Positions 62,089 to 64,000 of a stretch of 64,000 nt of DNA are shown here, one piece after another. Under the pieces are notes generated by a model. It saw only the letters and a list, made by a program, of their open reading frames with translations, made no database searches and was not told the origin of the DNA. How positions within the stretch are numbered: position 1 is the first letter of the stretch; each line of letters opens with the position of its first letter. The stretch comes from Arthrobacter sp. FW306-2-2C-D06B (GTDB lineage: Bacteria > Actinomycetota > Actinomycetes > Actinomycetales > Micrococcaceae): assembly GCF_021789175.1 (NCBI RefSeq), contig NZ_CP084560.1, positions 2,542,001-2,606,000 on the forward strand, in the 5' to 3' direction. A program made the translations under genes and the position numbers.

Positions 62089-63567
62089 CTAACCGACGGA
62101 TCCTTCCATCTGCAGTTCAATCAGGCGGTTGAGTTCAAGGGCGTATTCCATTGGCAACTCACGGGCAATCGGCTCAATGAAGCCGCGCACGATCATGGCC
62201 ATGGCCTCGTCCTCGGGCATACCGCGAGACATCAGATAGAAGAGCTGCTCCTCACTGACTCGGGAAACGGTGGCCTCGTGACCCATCACCACGTCATCCT
62301 CGCGGATGTCGATGTAAGGATAGGTGTCGGAACGGGAAATGGTGTCTACCAACAAGGCGTCGCAACGCACGGTGTTGGCGGAGTGCTTGGCGCCTTCGCG
62401 GACCTGGACCAGGCCGCGGTAGGCTGCACGACCACCGCCGCGGGCCACGGACTTGGAAATAATGGAGCTCTTGGTGTTCGGCGCGATGTGGACCATCTTC
62501 GAGCCGGTGTCCTGGTGCTGGCCTTCGCCGGCGAAGGCGATGGACAGGGTCTCACCCTTGGCGTGCTCGCCGACGAGGTAGACAGCCGGGTACTTCATGG
62601 TCACCTTGGAACCGATGTTGCCATCGATCCATTCCATGGTGGCGCCTTCTTCGCAGATGGCGCGCTTGGTAACCAGGTTGTACACATTGGTGGACCAGTT
62701 CTGGATGGTCGTGTAACGGACGCGGGCGCCCTTCTTCACGATGATTTCCACCACGGCGGAGTGCAGGGAGTCCGATGTGTAGATCGGAGCGGTGCAGCCT
62801 TCGATGTAGTGGACGTAGGAGTCCTCGTCCGCAATGATCAGGGTGCGCTCGAACTGGCCCATGTTCTCGGTGTTGATGCGGAAGTACGCCTGCAGCGGGA
62901 TGTCAACGTGGACGCCCTTGGGAACGTACACGAACGAACCGCCGGACCACACGGCCGTGTTCAGCGACGCGAACTTGTTGTCACCCACCGGAATGATGGT
63001 GCCGAAGTATTCCTGGAAGATCTCCGGGTGCTCTCGGAGCGCGGTGTCGGTGTCCAGGAAGATAACGCCCTGTGCTTCCAGGTCCTCGCGGATCTGGTGG
63101 TACACGACCTCGGACTCGTACTGCGCGGCCACGCCGGACACGAGGCGGCTGCGCTCGGCTTCCGGGATACCCAGCTTCTCGTAGGTGTTCCGGATGTCCT
63201 CGGGGAGGTCTTCCCACGTGGCAGCCTGCTTCTCCGTGGAGCGCACGAAGTACTTGATGTTGTCGAAGTCAATACCGGAGAGGTCTGCACCCCAGGTGGG
63301 CATCGGCTTGCGGTCGAAGTACTTCAAGCCCTTCAGGCGGAGGTCCAGCATCCACTGCGGCTCGCTCTTCTTGGCCGAAATGTCGCGGACTACCTCTTCG
63401 TTGAGACCACGGCGTGCGTTCGCGCCGACGTCGTTCTTGTCAGCCCATCCGTACTCGTAGGTGCCAATACCGTGCAGCTCGGGATTCTTCTCCAGAATCT
63501 CCGAGATCACAGCACCGTCAGCTAGCGCTTTCTCTGCTGTTCCTTCAGCTAATTGACCCGTCATCAC
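62089..63567 (-). CDS. sufB: Fe-S assembly protein SufB
   Basis: 492 aa, the main scaffold of the SufBCD complex. [53 protein letters not shown] (Cys of the cluster path), and [29 protein letters not shown] segments are present. ATG/GTG 63567 leads; it is 8 bp after the sufR stop. Highly conserved. Confidence 0.96.
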   Translation of the reverse strand: MMTGQLAEGTAEKALADGAVISEILEKNPELHGIGTYEYGWADKNDVGANARRGLNEEVVRDISAKKSEPQWMLDLRLKGLKYFDRKPMPTWGADLSGIDFDNIKYFVRSTEKQAATWEDLPEDIRNTYEKLGIPEAERSRLVSGVAAQYESEVVYHQIREDLEAQGVIFLDTDTALREHPEIFQEYFGTIIPVGDNKFASLNTAVWSGGSFVYVPKGVHVDIPLQAYFRINTENMGQFERTLIIADEDSYVHYIEGCTAPIYTSDSLHSAVVEIIVKKGARVRYTTIQNWSTNVYNLVTKRAICEEGATMEWIDGNIGSKVTMKYPAVYLVGEHAKGETLSIAFAGEGQHQDTGSKMVHIAPNTKSSIISKSVARGGGRAAYRGLVQVREGAKHSANTVRCDALLVDTISRSDTYPYIDIREDDVVMGHEATVSRVSEEQLFYLMSRGMPEDEAMAMIVRGFIEPIARELPMEYALELNRLIELQMEGSVG

Positions 63568-63575
63568 GGCCTTTC

Positions 63576-64000
63576 TTACTGATTGTTGGATTCGACATGG
63601 GGCGCGGCCGGCAGCTTCGGAAACCCGAGGGCCTCCTTGGCGGCTGGCCTGCCTGTAGGAATGTGGGTGGTGCAGACATGCCCGCCCTGCGCGAGAGTGG
63701 AGAGCCTGCGGACATCGACGCCGACCAAACGGGAAAATAGTTCGGTCTCAGTGTCGCAAAAAACGGGAAATTCGGCGGCGAGCTGTTGGATGGGGCAATG
63801 GCCTTGGCACAGCTGGACGCTTGAGAGGGAAGCGGGCAAAGGCGCCTTGGTCTCAATCGACGCGGCCGATGCGACGTATCCGTCCCTGCTCAGTGCCTTG
63901 GACAGCGCCACAGCGCGCGCCGCAATGTCGGAGCCCGCCAGGTCGACTTCCGGTGCGTAGCGCTGTTCCATCTCGGCGAAGCGCTCTACTACATAGTCCC
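63576..64000 (-). CDS. sufR: SufR-type Fe-S sensing repressor, partial (N-terminal part outside window)
   Basis: Only the C-terminal ~141 residues are in the window; the frame is open at 64000 ([17 protein letters not shown]). Four Cys lie at [12 protein letters not shown] (two), [10 protein letters not shown] and GHVCTTHIP, the pattern expected for a [4Fe-4S]-binding SufR domain. The DNA-binding HTH must be upstream. It lies 8 bp before sufB, so it likely represses its own operon when Fe-S supply is sufficient. Confidence 0.88.
   Translation of the reverse strand, partial: DYVVERFAEMEQRYAPEVDLAGSDIAARAVALSKALSRDGYVASAASIETKAPLPASLSSVQLCQGHCPIQQLAAEFPVFCDTETELFSRLVGVDVRRLSTLAQGGHVCTTHIPTGRPAAKEALGFPKLPAAPHVESNNQ

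Noticed and set aside
1..64000. CRISPR array, prophage, IS element or integrated plasmid
   Set aside because: No spaced direct repeats of CRISPR size, no transposase, integrase or phage structural gene, and no clear change of base composition.

Overview
The window is a contiguous, high-GC actinobacterial chromosome segment. The most likely source is a Micrococcaceae member of the Arthrobacter/Paenarthrobacter/Pseudarthrobacter group. Supporting signs are a complete Pup-proteasome locus with PafB and PafC fused in one polypeptide, mycothiol synthesis (mshC), a Suf Fe-S operon with a SufR-type regulator, a beta-oxidation cluster matching the mycobacterial htdX-fabG4-fadA2 order, and an actinobacterial glgA/glgC pair. 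I saw no phage, transposase, integrase, CRISPR array or rRNA. It reads as ordinary core chromosome. Both ends cut through genes (tatC on the left, a sufR-like gene on the right).

Layout. 1-14.8 kb, minus strand: HAD phosphatase, M50 protease, tRNA m1A methyltransferase, mpa, dop, pup, prcB, prcA, pafA, two FKBP prolyl isomerases (one a lipoprotein), fused pafBC, a small membrane protein, tatA and tatC. Together these encode tagging (PafA), Pup activation and removal (Dop), unfolding (Mpa) and degradation (PrcAB), plus the DNA-damage regulator PafBC. 14.9-22.5 kb: PAC2 protein, mshC, uppP, aldo/keto reductase, small proteins, an acyl-CoA dehydrogenase, an M20 peptidase and tRNA-Leu(GAG). 22.7-29.4 kb: fatty-acid module, with htdX, fabG4 and fadA2 on the minus strand diverging from a TetR regulator and an acyl-CoA oxidase-like gene. 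A near-perfect 31-bp palindrome lies between the two arms. 29.5-32.2 kb: divergent glgA and glgC.

32.3-43.6 kb: an unusual zinc-finger SDR, a transglutaminase/alpha-E/ATP-grasp trio of unknown product, a YeiH-type transporter, aminopeptidase N, two overlapping lipoproteins, a 17-bp tandem repeat, a lipoate ligase-like protein and L31 type B. 43.7-53.3 kb: TrmH, TSUP transporter, ABC ATPase, serB, two SDRs (one fabG), a plus-strand run DUF3099/small protein/SURF1/YbaK/SRPBCC, and an ABC-F protein. 53.5-59.1 kb: membrane protein, bioY-bioM-bioN biotin ECF transporter, thiolase and acyl-CoA ligase. 59.2-64 kb, minus strand: sufR (partial), sufB, sufD, Rieske ferredoxin, sufC, sufT.

The best leads for new biology are the SDR at 32311-33762 (CxxC...CxxC zinc module, catalytic Tyr position occupied by Thr), the ATP-grasp/alpha-E/transglutaminase trio, the shared TetR operator of the beta-oxidation module, and several intergenic palindromes and short tandem repeats. 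No strong candidate for a wholly undescribed multi-gene system was found. The longest stretches without protein genes are 22158-22433 (little beyond a weak tRNA promoter candidate) and 22517-22772 (terminators).
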